DNA of 64,000 nucleotides from Pseudomonas palleroniana (GTDB lineage Bacteria > Pseudomonadota > Gammaproteobacteria > Pseudomonadales > Pseudomonadaceae): the NCBI RefSeq assembly GCF_003031675.1, contig NZ_PYWX01000034.1, positions 182,817 to 246,816 on the forward strand, read 5' to 3'. How positions within the stretch are numbered: the first letter of the stretch is position 1; every line of letters begins with the position of its first letter. A program made the position numbers and the translations under genes. The notes below the pieces were generated by a model that did no database searches, had not been told where the DNA came from, and was given only the letters and a program-made list of their open reading frames with translations. Shown piece by piece: positions 37,384 through 46,908 of the stretch.

Positions 37384-38823
37384 TCAGTGCTCTCTCACAT
37401 TGCCGAACGCTTGGGGACGTCGGATCACCCAGTACAGCTCATGACGACGAACGGCCTTGCGGAAAAACTCGTTTTCTCCCCAAGGTGAAATCGTCCGGCG
37501 CGCCAGAACCCGCTGGATAACCCGCCGCAGTCGCCGCTTGAACGGCATCCGCGGTTGCAAGTCATGCATCATTCCAAGCGACATTGCCTTGTCACACTGC
37601 TGCTCATCAGTCAGCGATATGCAATAAGGGTGCAAAGTGTACGTTGAATCAAAGAAAGGTGGCAAAGCGACACCACTGCCGGCATCCCCCATCGGCCAGC
37701 GATCATTGTCGTGCAAGTGATTGGCGTATCCGAGCAACATGGACGGTTGCCATTCCAACCCCTGCAGCGCTTCCAGCACCGCTTGCTGCGCGCAGATATG
37801 GTCAGGATGCGGGTCGATGACCGGATGCGGTAACACGATGACTTCGGGGCGCGCCGTCAGTAACAAGTGACGCAGGTCAGCCAGCAGGTTGTTCCAGGTC
37901 GGCAAACCGTCACCATCGGTCGGCAGCGGGAATGGGTTGAATTGGCGAAACAGACGGGTATCCGCAAGGTCCGCTTCCCGCGAGGTAACCGGCACGTCCG
38001 GCGCGGCCTGCATGGCTTGCAGTTGCAGGCAAAAATAGCCCAGCTGCACGCAATGGGATTCGGGCACACCGGCCCAGCGCGGTACGGCGATACTGTCCCA
38101 GGCACGCAGCCGACCCTTGACGCGCGACGCCTCGACAGCCCCCAGGCCCATCTGCCGGTAATGTTCAGCTTCGATTTCACCGGCGGTCAGGGTCACGATC
38201 CACGGTTCTTCGGCCTGGCTGTAAAGGCCGAACGCCGCCAACTCAGCGTCATCGGCATGGGGCGCGACCACCATCACTCGCCGCGTACTCAGGTCAGGGT
38301 TGCTCCAGGCCCACAGCTTGGGCGCGCCTTTGAACCGGCAATGACGCGCACGTACCCGCAACTCCCCGGCGAGCAGGGCCGGCGCCAGCCCCGTCAGATT
38401 GATATAGCGCGTACCGTTTACACCGCGCTCGAATGCTTGACGGTCGACCTGCCCGCCGCCTGTCAGCTCGACGGCAGGGTCAAGAAAACGCCCCAGCCAA
38501 CGGCTCTCCAACCCAATGGCCAGTATCAACGTGGCGTCCGCCTTCAATTCGTCAGGCCGATCAAGTAGCAGCCGATCGCCCTCCAGCCGCACTCCGGCCA
38601 ATTGAGCGTCTTCTGCAAACGGGTATTGATAGTCTTGCGACGGCGAGTAGAACAAATGGTCGGCAAACCAGGCTTCGTGGGCGACCCATGCCAACACGGC
38701 CAGCACTATCGGTAGCCACCAGGCCACCAGCACGCCAATGACCACCAACAGCAACAAACCGATCAACAGACCGATGCGCTTGTTACGCCGGTGACGCTTG
38801 AGCAACTGCTGCTTGCGACTCAT
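37384..38823 (-). CDS. PIG-L family deacetylase (DnpA-like)
   Basis: A 479-residue protein. Two membrane helices lie at residues 15-55 (GLLIGLLLLVVIGVLVAWWL, IVLAVLAWVAHEAWF), then a PIG-L deacetylase domain from about 185 with the zinc motif APHADDAELAAFGLY and HPVIDPHPDHICAQQAV. PIG-L enzymes remove acetyl from GlcNAc-type sugars. In PAO1 the gene at this place, dnpA, affects fluoroquinolone persistence (recalled). The start is the ATG at 38823, overlapping the mig-14-like stop (ATGA). Confidence 0.85.
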   Translation of the reverse strand: MSRKQQLLKRHRRNKRIGLLIGLLLLVVIGVLVAWWLPIVLAVLAWVAHEAWFADHLFYSPSQDYQYPFAEDAQLAGVRLEGDRLLLDRPDELKADATLILAIGLESRWLGRFLDPAVELTGGGQVDRQAFERGVNGTRYINLTGLAPALLAGELRVRARHCRFKGAPKLWAWSNPDLSTRRVMVVAPHADDAELAAFGLYSQAEEPWIVTLTAGEIEAEHYRQMGLGAVEASRVKGRLRAWDSIAVPRWAGVPESHCVQLGYFCLQLQAMQAAPDVPVTSREADLADTRLFRQFNPFPLPTDGDGLPTWNNLLADLRHLLLTARPEVIVLPHPVIDPHPDHICAQQAVLEALQGLEWQPSMLLGYANHLHDNDRWPMGDAGSGVALPPFFDSTYTLHPYCISLTDEQQCDKAMSLGMMHDLQPRMPFKRRLRRVIQRVLARRTISPWGENEFFRKAVRRHELYWVIRRPQAFGNVREH

Positions 38824-39716
38824 ACGCTGAATACCTGCACCGGGTTGCACCAGCGGTCCTTATACTCGCGATCGGCCCGACCGAAAGAAAACCGCAGCGG
38901 TTTGCCGACCTCTCGCGCCTGCTCCCAGGCGGCTTGGGTATTGAGAAAGCTCAGGACGCTGCCTGGACTGAATGAGCGAGTCTCAGGGTCGACACCACCA
39001 TTGACATATTCCACGCTGATCCAGTCGGACGACTCGACCCGGTACACCAACTGCACAGCAATCGGCGCATCGTTAAGAAAAATCACCGAGCCGATCAGCC
39101 ATTCACGCAGCAACTCGATCACCTCGGCCATCCGCTCGGCACCCGTGGCGACAAAACCCCAGCGACGCAGGAACAAATCGCAGTAGATCGCAGCCAGTTC
39201 CTGGCTGGAAAATTCGCTCACCGACCGCACGACACCACCAGCCTCCTCCAACAAGCGCAATTCACGGCGCTGGTTGTAGCGAAACTTCTTCGACAACTCT
39301 TCCGGCGTACGCGCCATGGCTAACTGCTCGGGCTGAGGCTTTAGCCCGCTGAAACGCCCCTCATTGAGGGTCGACAAGTAACGGGCCCGGTGACGCAGCG
39401 GTGCTTGGGCGTCGACGGCGGCCGGCAGGATCAATTCGGCATTGCCCAGGTCGAAGAGGCCCTTCTTGCCTTGACGCTTGAGCACATCCTTGGACAACGC
39501 CAGGTCGCGCCCCCACGTGGCAATGCACGCCTTGAGTTCGTCGCCTTGCTCCCACGCCAGATAGCGCACGGGAATACCCGCCAGCGCGGCCAGGCGTTCG
39601 ATGATCTGCGGATGGGTGGCGACACTGCCGCCGAAACGCTTCCACGCGGCGCTGTAGGCAGTCGCGTCGACAACGGACCAGCCACGCTCACGCCAGCCTT
39701 GAAATCGATTGAGCAT
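38820..39716 (-). CDS. Mig-14-like protein (GNAT/FemAB-type fold)
   Basis: A 298-residue protein with features of the Mig-14 family linked to antimicrobial peptide resistance: KKFRYNQRRELRLLEEAGG, LAAIYCDLFLRRWGFVATGA and SPGSVLSFLNTQAAWEQARE, the last like an acyl-CoA or tRNA-donor acetyltransferase loop. No membrane segment is seen. The start is the ATG at 39716, sharing one base with the WapH-like stop (TGATG). Substrate unknown; its place in the core operon suggests surface modification. Confidence 0.78.
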   Translation of the reverse strand: MLNRFQGWRERGWSVVDATAYSAAWKRFGGSVATHPQIIERLAALAGIPVRYLAWEQGDELKACIATWGRDLALSKDVLKRQGKKGLFDLGNAELILPAAVDAQAPLRHRARYLSTLNEGRFSGLKPQPEQLAMARTPEELSKKFRYNQRRELRLLEEAGGVVRSVSEFSSQELAAIYCDLFLRRWGFVATGAERMAEVIELLREWLIGSVIFLNDAPIAVQLVYRVESSDWISVEYVNGGVDPETRSFSPGSVLSFLNTQAAWEQAREVGKPLRFSFGRADREYKDRWCNPVQVFSV

Positions 39717-40846
39717 CAAGCCCCCGCGGTCAGTTCAATTACGTGGGGCAACTGCCAGAAAGCCGTGTGTACTGCCTGATCCGAGAACTGTGCATGCAGA
39801 CGCTCCAGCATCATTTCGGCGCACTGGCGCTTCTGCTGCGGGCCCATTGCAGCCAGATGGACCAGGCCCTGTGCCAGGTGCTCGGCATCACCGAAGGGAA
39901 ATAATATGCCAACGCCTTCGACCACTTCCCGCGCACCGCCGCAAGCCGTGGCCAGCAACGGTACACCGGCAGCCATGGCTTCAAGCAGCACCATGCCGAA
40001 GGGCTCATGGTCGGAACTCAGGGCAAAGGCATCGAACGCACGGAAATACAGGCGCGCATTCGGCACCTGGCCGAGGAACAACACCCGATCGGCAATCCCC
40101 AATTCGCGAGCCTGGCTCTTGAGGTCTTGCTCCAGGCGCCCGCTGCCGAGGATCGCCAACTTGCTTTCAGCCGGCAACTGCGCCAATGCCAGGGCAAAGC
40201 CCTTGAGCAGCGTGGCCTGGTCTTTGTCCGGGTGCAGGCGACCGACGTTGCCGACCACCCACTCGTCGGGTGACAACCCCAGGGCGTCGCGCGCCTCATC
40301 CTTCGACACCTGCTGCGCCTGCAGGGCCTCGACATCGATGCGGTTATACAAAGTCTGAATACGTGCCGCCGGCCATTTCGGCAAACAACGACGGATGTCA
40401 TCACGCACCGCGTCTGAAACTGCCAGCAGGCTCAGGCGTTTCTGGAAGATCGAGGCAAACAGGCGACGACCTCGACGCTGATAGTCACCAAAGGCGTGAT
40501 GCACACCGATGACCTGCAACCCCGTGCCCAGCAGGGCGATGTAAATGGGTTTGGCGCGGTGGGCAATGCAGAAGCTGAAGTTGCGTGACGCGGCAATCTT
40601 GCGCATCTGGGCGATGGCCGACAGCTTCAGGCCACGGATGGCCTTGGAGCTGTATTCCATGAACAACACTTCATCACTGGCACAGGCTGCCGCCACGCCA
40701 GGGTCGGCGACCCCGGTGAGGAACACCGTGGTCACCTTGTAACCCGAGCCCGCGAACAGGCTGGCGTATTGCCGCGCGCAGTCCAGGAACGGCCCGTCGT
40801 AGCCGTGGCAAAACTGCAGGACCCGCCGATCAGCCGAGCGCGTCAT
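39716..40846 (-). CDS. wapH: GT4 core glycosyltransferase (WapH-like)
   Basis: A 376-residue GT-B enzyme: HRAKPIYIALLGTG and GVHHAFGDYQRRGRRLFASI in the acceptor half; VGNVGRLHPDKDQATLLKGF, VLFLGQVPNARLYFRAFDAF and SDHEPFGMVLLEAMAAGVPL in the donor half. It is placed as PAO1 wapH, a glucosyl/galactosamine-related outer-core transferase (recalled). Its start overlaps the carbamoyltransferase stop by 17 nt. Confidence 0.8.
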   Translation of the reverse strand: MTRSADRRVLQFCHGYDGPFLDCARQYASLFAGSGYKVTTVFLTGVADPGVAAACASDEVLFMEYSSKAIRGLKLSAIAQMRKIAASRNFSFCIAHRAKPIYIALLGTGLQVIGVHHAFGDYQRRGRRLFASIFQKRLSLLAVSDAVRDDIRRCLPKWPAARIQTLYNRIDVEALQAQQVSKDEARDALGLSPDEWVVGNVGRLHPDKDQATLLKGFALALAQLPAESKLAILGSGRLEQDLKSQARELGIADRVLFLGQVPNARLYFRAFDAFALSSDHEPFGMVLLEAMAAGVPLLATACGGAREVVEGVGILFPFGDAEHLAQGLVHLAAMGPQQKRQCAEMMLERLHAQFSDQAVHTAFWQLPHVIELTAGA

Positions 40847-42587
40847 AAGGGTCCACGCCGTCTTTGACGACCAGGATGTCTTCCATGATCAGGTACTGCA
40901 GGTCGGAGCCGAAGAACATGTTCAACGCATCGGTCGGCGAGCAGATCATCGCTTCGCCACGACGGTTGAGCGAGGTGTTCAGGGACACGCCGTTGCCGGT
41001 CAGTACTTCCAGCTCTTTCATCATGTCGTAGTAGCGCGGGTTGTATTCGCGCTTGAGCACCTGGGCACGGGAGGTGCCATCTTCATGGACCACTTCCGGC
41101 ACGCGGGTTTTCCACTCTTCCGCCACTTCAAAGGTGAAGGTCATGAACGGCGCCGGGTGGTCGACCTTGATCATCTGCGGGGCCACAGTGTCGAGCATCG
41201 ACGGGCAGAAAGGCCTCCAGCGCTCGCGGAACTTGATCTGGTGGTTGATGCGGTCAGCCACGCCGGTGGCGCTTGGGCAACCGATGATCGAACGGCCGCC
41301 CAACGCACGCGGACCGAATTCCATGCGGCCCTGGAACCAGGCTACCGGGTTGCCGTCGACCATGATCTTGGCGATGCGCTGAGGCATGTTCTCGATCTTG
41401 CGCCAGTTCGGCTTGCTCTCGTGCCTGGCGCACGCGGCGATCACGTCTTCGTTGCTGTAGGACGGGCCGAGGTAGACGTGTTCCATCTTCTCTACCGGTA
41501 CACCACGAGCGTGCGACACATAGGCCGCCGCGCCAACCGCAGTGCCGGCATCGCCGGACGCCGGTTGCACGAATAGCTCTTTCACGTCGTCACGCGCGAT
41601 GATCTTCTGGTTCAGCTTGACGTTCAGCGCACAGCCGCCGGCGAAGGCCAGCTTGCCGGTGTCCTTGAGGATGTCGCCCAGGTAATGGTCGATCATCTGC
41701 AGGGCCAGCTTCTCGAACAGCGCCTGCATGCTGGCGGCATAGTGGATGTACGGCTCGTCGGCGATGTCACCCTCGCGTTTCGGGCCCAGCCACTCGATCA
41801 GTTTCGGCGAGAAGTAGAAGCCCTTGCCCTTCTCTTTGTAACGGCGCAGGCCGATGACGTTGGCATAGTCGGTGTTGATCACCAACTCGCCATTCTCAAA
41901 CGAGGCCAGGCGGGAGAAGTCATACTTGCTGGCATCGCCATACGGCGCCATGCCCATGACCTTGAACTCACCGTCGAGCATCTCGAAACCGAGGAACTCG
42001 GTGATTGCACCGTACAGGCCGCCCAGGGAGTCCGGATCGTAGAATTCCTTGATCTTGTGGATCTTGCCGTTTTCGCCGTAGCCGAAGAACGTGGTGGCGT
42101 ATTCGCCCTTGCCGTCGATGCCCAGGATCGCGGTTTTTTCCTGGAAGCCCGAGCAGTGGTAGGCGCTGGAAGCGTGAGCCAGGTGGTGTTCAACCGGTTC
42201 GATCTTGATCTTCTTCGGATCGAAGCCCAGTTGCTCCAGGCACCAGACGATCTTGTTGCGATAGCGCTTGTAGCGACGGTTGCCCATCAGGATCGCGTCA
42301 AGGGCGCGGTCCGGGGCGTACCAGTAACGCTTGGCGTAGTGCCAGCGCGCCTCACCGAACAGGCTGATCGGGGCGAACGGGATCGCCACTACGTCAACGT
42401 CGGAAGGCTTGATGCCGGCCTGTTCCAGGCAGAACTTCGCCGACTCGTAAGGCATGCGGTTCTTTGCATGTTTGTCGCGTACGAAGCGCTCTTCTTCGGC
42501 GGCCGCGATCAGCTTGCCGTCGATATACAAGGCTGCGGAAGGATCATGGCTAAGGGCGCCGGACAGGCCAAGAATCGTCAATGCCAC
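40830..42587 (-). CDS. Carbamoyltransferase of LPS core (PA5005-like)
   Basis: A 585-residue carbamoyltransferase of the NodU/TobZ type. The N-terminal YgjD-like half has LGLSGALSHDPSAALYIDGK, EHHLAHASSAYHCSGF and GIDGKGEYATTFFGYGENG; the C-terminal half has FAGGCALNVKLNQKI, QGRMEFGPRALGGRSIIG and SLNTSLNRRGEAMICSPTDA. It moves carbamoyl from carbamoyl phosphate to a sugar hydroxyl. P. aeruginosa core carries carbamoylated heptose, and the gene has the same place there. It is the first gene of the minus-strand coupled operon that runs to 34435. Confidence 0.9.
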   Translation of the reverse strand: MALTILGLSGALSHDPSAALYIDGKLIAAAEEERFVRDKHAKNRMPYESAKFCLEQAGIKPSDVDVVAIPFAPISLFGEARWHYAKRYWYAPDRALDAILMGNRRYKRYRNKIVWCLEQLGFDPKKIKIEPVEHHLAHASSAYHCSGFQEKTAILGIDGKGEYATTFFGYGENGKIHKIKEFYDPDSLGGLYGAITEFLGFEMLDGEFKVMGMAPYGDASKYDFSRLASFENGELVINTDYANVIGLRRYKEKGKGFYFSPKLIEWLGPKREGDIADEPYIHYAASMQALFEKLALQMIDHYLGDILKDTGKLAFAGGCALNVKLNQKIIARDDVKELFVQPASGDAGTAVGAAAYVSHARGVPVEKMEHVYLGPSYSNEDVIAACARHESKPNWRKIENMPQRIAKIMVDGNPVAWFQGRMEFGPRALGGRSIIGCPSATGVADRINHQIKFRERWRPFCPSMLDTVAPQMIKVDHPAPFMTFTFEVAEEWKTRVPEVVHEDGTSRAQVLKREYNPRYYDMMKELEVLTGNGVSLNTSLNRRGEAMICSPTDALNMFFGSDLQYLIMEDILVVKDGVDPYDALG

Positions 42588-42731
42588 AGGGGTCTAGCCT
42601 CTTTTAGTCTGCATGCAGGCGGGTTGCGCCTGAAAAAAGTGTGCCTCCCACCTCGGCGGGAAACAGCTAAAGGGCGGGATTATAGCTTAAAAGCAGCACA
42701 AGACTGTTAGCGGCAAGAGGATCGGCGCGGC

Positions 42732-43052
42732 TTAACGGTAGACATAGAGGTAGCCGTACTCGACTTGCCGATACAGGGTGTAGGGCAGAACGACCGTGTC
42801 CAATGCACCCGACAAGGCGATATCAGCCAACACAAACGGTATGAGCACGCCCGTCGGGTCTGGCGCAGCGTGCAGCAGGCAGAAATCAAACGCCACGCCG
42901 CTGTAGATACGAGGAATGGCCGCACAATAGGTTTTTTGCTTGCGCAGCTCTCGGGTCGCTGCGACATCTTCACGCAGCACCGTATTGAGTGTGCCGCAGC
43001 CACTGATCGTCATTGAAACCAAACCGACTGCCAGCGCAGTTTTCACTTTCAT
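42732..43052 (-). CDS. YceK/YidQ-family lipoprotein
   Basis: A 106-residue small lipoprotein. The signal peptide MKVKTALAVGLVSMTISGCG contains the lipobox ISGC. The mature part has the DUF1375 (YceK/YidQ) pattern: YCAAIPRIYSGVAFDFCLLH and IPFVLADIALSGALDTVVLP, then YTLYRQ. It probably sits in the outer membrane; its role is unknown. It is separated from the carbamoyltransferase by 144 nt and divergent from the TonB-dependent receptor. Confidence 0.78.
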   Translation of the reverse strand: MKVKTALAVGLVSMTISGCGTLNTVLREDVAATRELRKQKTYCAAIPRIYSGVAFDFCLLHAAPDPTGVLIPFVLADIALSGALDTVVLPYTLYRQVEYGYLYVYR

Positions 43053-43225
43053 GGCGAGCCCTCAGAGATGGTTCGCCACGCTAGCACCTGACTTGAGCGG
43101 GATTCAGCCCAGCCCCACCGCTACAACGCGTAGGATGCTTCCGAAATGCGCAAAACCTGCCAAACCACTAAACTCGCGCCCTTTTGCGCGTTTACACACA
43201 AAGCGCCTCGCATTTCGGCTGACTC

Positions 43226-45304
43226 ATGAAAACCCTCGCCCGCATCACCTTGCTATTACCTGGCCTGTTCGCCATATGCGATACCGCCACGGCCGACGAC
43301 GCCCTGATCCTCGACCCCAGCGTGGTCACCGGCTCGCGCAGCGCCAGCCCGACGTTCGACCTGCCGTACTCGGTGGACAGTATCAGCCGCGAGCAGATCA
43401 GCGACGGCCAACTGGGCATCAACGCCTCCGAAGCCCTGTCCCGCGTGCCGGGCCTGGTGGTGCAGAACCGTCAGAACTATGCGCAGGACCTGCAGATTTC
43501 TTCCCGCGGCTTCGGCGCACGCTCGGCATTTGGCGTGCGCGGCATCAAATTGATTGCCGACGGCATTCCCGCCAGCACCCCGGACGGCCAGGGCCAGGCG
43601 GCCACGTTCAACCTCGACACCGCCGAGCGCATTGAAGTGCTGCGCGGCCCGGCAGCCACGCTGTACGGCAGCAACGCCGGCGGGGTGATCCAGATGTTCT
43701 CGCGTGACGGCGAAGGCCCACCGCGCATCGGCGCCGAAACCCTGGTGGGTAGCGATGGCCTGAATAAAAACCACCTGAGCGCCGAAGGCGCGGCCAACGG
43801 TGCCGGCTTCGTGCTCGACGCCTCACGCATGGACACCGACGGCTACCGCGACCACAGCAGCGCCCGCCGCGACCAGACCTTCGCCAAGCTCAACGTCCAG
43901 CCAGATGACGACAGCAAACTGGCGCTGATCTACAGCAGCCTGGAGCAGAACAATACGCAGGATCCGCTGGGCCAGACATGGCAAGCCTACAAGGCCGACC
44001 CGCGCTCGGTGAGCACCAGTGCGTTGACATACAACACGCGCAAAAGTATCGACCACCAACAGTTGGGGCTCAATTATGAGCGCTACTTCGGCGATGCCAC
44101 CTTGCAGGTGAATGCGTACACGGGCCGCCGCAGCGTGATTCAATATTTATCGATTCCAGGTGGCACACCACCCGACAAGCGCGGCGGCGTGGTGGACTTC
44201 GAGCGTAAATTCTACGGCGGCTCCCTGCGCTGGCTGCAACCCATCACCAGCGCACCTGGCGACCTCACGCTGATCACCGGCCTCGACTACGACCGCAGTC
44301 AGGATGATCGCCAGGGCTATTCCAATACGCTCGACGGCGTGCATGGCGTCAAAGGCGCCCTGGGCCGCGATGAAATCGACACCGCCACCAGCCTCGACCC
44401 GTTCGTGCAAGCCAACTGGCTGCTGGGCGACTGGACGCTGCAAGCCGGCATGCGCCACAGCACCATGAAGATGAACGTCGACGATCACTTCCAGAGCGAC
44501 GGTAACGACAGCGGCAACAAGACCTACCAGAAGAACACGCCGTCGGTGAGCGTCATGTACTCCTTTACGCCGGACCTGCATGGCTATGTGAGTGCGGGCA
44601 AAGGCTTCGAAACACCGACCCAGGCCGAATCGGCCTATTCCGGCACCTCGAACGGCTTTAACTTCGCGCTCAAGCCGTCAGTCAGCACCCAGTATGAAAT
44701 GGGGCTCAAAGCCCGCCTCGGGCAGGACACGCGACTCAACGCAGCCGTGTTCCAGATCACCACCGAAGACGAGCTGGTGGTGCAACAATCCAGCGGTGGC
44801 CGCACCACCTATCAGAACGCCGGCCGCACTCTGCGCCGAGGCTTTGAATTGGGTATCGAAAGCCAACTGACGGAACAGTGGAGCACCCAACTTGCCTACA
44901 CCCGCCTGCAAGCCACCTATGACAGCGATTTTGTTGGCGGTGGCAAACCCGTGGACAAGGGCAACTACCTGCCAGGCGTACCACAAACTACCCTGTTCGC
45001 CGAGCTGAACTGGAAGCCCCGCGACTGGGTCAGTAGCGCTATCGAAGGCATGTACCGCAGCAAGGTCTACGTAGAAGACACCAACCAGCAACACGCGGCG
45101 CCGGGCTACAGCGTCTTCAACTGGCGTGCACGGTTCGAGCAGAAGGTGGAACACTGGACCTTTCACCAGACGTTGCGCCTGGATAACTTGCTGGATCGCC
45201 AGTATGTCGGCTCGGTCATTGTCGGTGACGGCAACGGCCGCTATTACGAAGCGGCCCCCGGGCGATCGTGGTATGCGGGCGCAGGGGCTGAGTACCAGTT
45301 CTAG
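43226..45304 (+). CDS. TonB-dependent outer membrane receptor (YncD/PqqU-like)
   Basis: A 692-residue receptor. The signal peptide is MKTLARITLLLPGLFAICDT with cleavage near ATA-DD. A TonB-box-like VVTGSR follows at about residue 33, then the plug (INASEALSRVPGLVVQNRQN, DTAERIEVLRGPAATLYGSN) and a 22-strand barrel ending in aromatic-rich GRSWYAGAGAEYQF with C-terminal Phe. Plug and barrel resemble YncD/PqqU, which takes up PQQ in E. coli; this is similarity by eye. The upstream 170 nt show no Fur-box-like palindrome, arguing against a ferric siderophore role. Confidence 0.82.
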   Translation: MKTLARITLLLPGLFAICDTATADDALILDPSVVTGSRSASPTFDLPYSVDSISREQISDGQLGINASEALSRVPGLVVQNRQNYAQDLQISSRGFGARSAFGVRGIKLIADGIPASTPDGQGQAATFNLDTAERIEVLRGPAATLYGSNAGGVIQMFSRDGEGPPRIGAETLVGSDGLNKNHLSAEGAANGAGFVLDASRMDTDGYRDHSSARRDQTFAKLNVQPDDDSKLALIYSSLEQNNTQDPLGQTWQAYKADPRSVSTSALTYNTRKSIDHQQLGLNYERYFGDATLQVNAYTGRRSVIQYLSIPGGTPPDKRGGVVDFERKFYGGSLRWLQPITSAPGDLTLITGLDYDRSQDDRQGYSNTLDGVHGVKGALGRDEIDTATSLDPFVQANWLLGDWTLQAGMRHSTMKMNVDDHFQSDGNDSGNKTYQKNTPSVSVMYSFTPDLHGYVSAGKGFETPTQAESAYSGTSNGFNFALKPSVSTQYEMGLKARLGQDTRLNAAVFQITTEDELVVQQSSGGRTTYQNAGRTLRRGFELGIESQLTEQWSTQLAYTRLQATYDSDFVGGGKPVDKGNYLPGVPQTTLFAELNWKPRDWVSSAIEGMYRSKVYVEDTNQQHAAPGYSVFNWRARFEQKVEHWTFHQTLRLDNLLDRQYVGSVIVGDGNGRYYEAAPGRSWYAGAGAEYQF

Positions 45305-45322
45305 ATTCACCCCAAATCAACC

Positions 45323-45465
45323 TGTGGGAGGGGGCTTGCTCCCGATGGACTGCGTAGCAGGCCCATTTTTGAGGCCGCCGCACGGCCTATCGGGAGCAAG
45401 CCCCCTCCCACAGATCAACCATCGTCCGTTCTATCGCTTAACTGATCAGGCATTAGGTCTCGCCC
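45323..45465. repeat. Composite repeat (copy B)
   Basis: The REPIN core is 45323-45412 and is followed by a tail with TATCGCTTAACTGATCAGGC and ATTAGG. Read on the plus strand it matches copy A at 14032-14250 read on the minus strand, including the loop GGACTGCGTAGCAGGCCC and the tail. It lacks the inserted 16 nt and the far outer arm of copy A. Confidence 0.87.
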
Positions 45466-45468
45466 GAA

Positions 45469-46908
45469 TCAGACCTGCTTGGGCAAACGCTGGTCAATCA
45501 ACTTGTAGAGCGCACTGTCCGACGGCCAATTACGCATAAACCGCGCACGATCCCTGGCAAACGCCGGGGCAAAGCTGGCGACTGAGCGGTGCTGGCACAT
45601 GGCATCCAGATCGATCATTGCCCAGCGGCCTTCGTTCCAGAACAGGTTGTGCCCTTTGAAGTCGCCATGGCTGATGCGCTCGCGGATCAGTTCGGCGAAC
45701 AACTGGTCCAGGGCCAACAGTTCGTTCTCAGGCGCATCGCCGTGTTCAACGTAGGGCGCGAAGCGCTCGATGATGTCCGGTCCCGGCAAGAACTCGGTCA
45801 CCAGGTAAGCCCGGCCGCGCAGCCAGAGAAAACGCTTCTCCAGTACAGCCAGCGGCTTGGGTGTAGCGATCCCCAGGAACGCCAGGCGGTTGCCTTCGCG
45901 CCAGGAGTGCCAGGCGCGGCTGGGGCGCCAGAAGCGCTTGAGCCAATGCACAAAACCTTTGATGTTGTATCGCTTGATCACCAACGGCCTATCAGCGACC
46001 TCTACCTTGGCGACAGTCGCCGCGCCACCGGTTTTATAGAGATGGCCCTGATCGAGCAACACGTCAGCCCGCTCCAGCACCGAGAGCATCGCGGGTTCTT
46101 CCTCACGACGAATGGCGCGCAAGGCAAAAGCCCCCCTTACGACGCTGAACAGCGTGCATTCACGGCCGACCTTGTTCAAAAAGTCCCGCAGGCGCCAGGC
46201 ACTGACCTTGCGCACCTGTTTTTCCAGGGCTTCCAGCGGCAAGGCATGTTCGCCGTTGCCCAGCAGGTAATACACCAGCAGCTCCTCGGTGAACGGCTCA
46301 AGGTGTTTGGGTAGCTGGGCGAAGAACACACCGAGGTTTTCCAGCACCCGGCTGCGCGACAGCGGCTTGCCCGCTTCTTCGACACGAATCCCGGCACCAT
46401 CGATCAGGTACAGCTTGCCATCCTGGCGCAACAGGTTGTCCAGATGCAGGTCTTCCTGCCACAGGCCTTTGGCATGCATCTGGGCAATCGCGCCCAGGGC
46501 TTCGGCGAGTACGGCAGTTTGTTCATCGGCCAGCGGCGGCAAACCTTCGACCGCCTGCCAGGCATCGGCGAGGCTTTGCGCACCTTCGATGAACTCGAAC
46601 AGCAGCCAGCCGCCCTCGCCGTCCTTCAAACCATCAGCCAGCAACAACGGCGTGGTCAGGTCGTGCTCGGCAAGCAGGCGCACACCCGAGAGTTCACGCT
46701 GAAAATGCCGTGCCGCCTTGCTGCCCACCAACAACTTGGCCAACACCGGGCGGCCACGCCACACCGCGGCACCGACGTAACGCTCACCCGGCAATACCCG
46801 CAACAGGCTCAACAGTTGCAGTTGGCCAGGGCCCGCCGCATCCGCAAGCTCAATGGTCAGGGGCAGGTCGGGAGTACGGCCGGCCATTTTCAGCTCGGAC
46901 AAACGCAT
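45469..46908 (-). CDS. Tandem InaA/WaaP-type kinase (PA5006-like)
   Basis: A 479-residue protein with two kinase-fold units. The first (about 30-235) has HAKGLWQEDLHLDNLL and LIDGAGI; the second (about 255-470) has SHGDFKGHNLFW and MIDLDAM. Both keep the catalytic Asp (QEDLHLDN, HGDFKGHN). It is the last gene of the inner-core operon and overlaps its neighbour as TGATG. It probably phosphorylates core sugars or a related target; no substrate is certain. The start is the ATG at 46908. Confidence 0.78.
   Translation of the reverse strand: MRLSELKMAGRTPDLPLTIELADAAGPGQLQLLSLLRVLPGERYVGAAVWRGRPVLAKLLVGSKAARHFQRELSGVRLLAEHDLTTPLLLADGLKDGEGGWLLFEFIEGAQSLADAWQAVEGLPPLADEQTAVLAEALGAIAQMHAKGLWQEDLHLDNLLRQDGKLYLIDGAGIRVEEAGKPLSRSRVLENLGVFFAQLPKHLEPFTEELLVYYLLGNGEHALPLEALEKQVRKVSAWRLRDFLNKVGRECTLFSVVRGAFALRAIRREEEPAMLSVLERADVLLDQGHLYKTGGAATVAKVEVADRPLVIKRYNIKGFVHWLKRFWRPSRAWHSWREGNRLAFLGIATPKPLAVLEKRFLWLRGRAYLVTEFLPGPDIIERFAPYVEHGDAPENELLALDQLFAELIRERISHGDFKGHNLFWNEGRWAMIDLDAMCQHRSVASFAPAFARDRARFMRNWPSDSALYKLIDQRLPKQV

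Noticed and set aside
43053..43225. Fur box before the TonB-dependent receptor
   Set aside because: No GATAATGATTATC-like palindrome was seen in the gap, so iron control is not supported.
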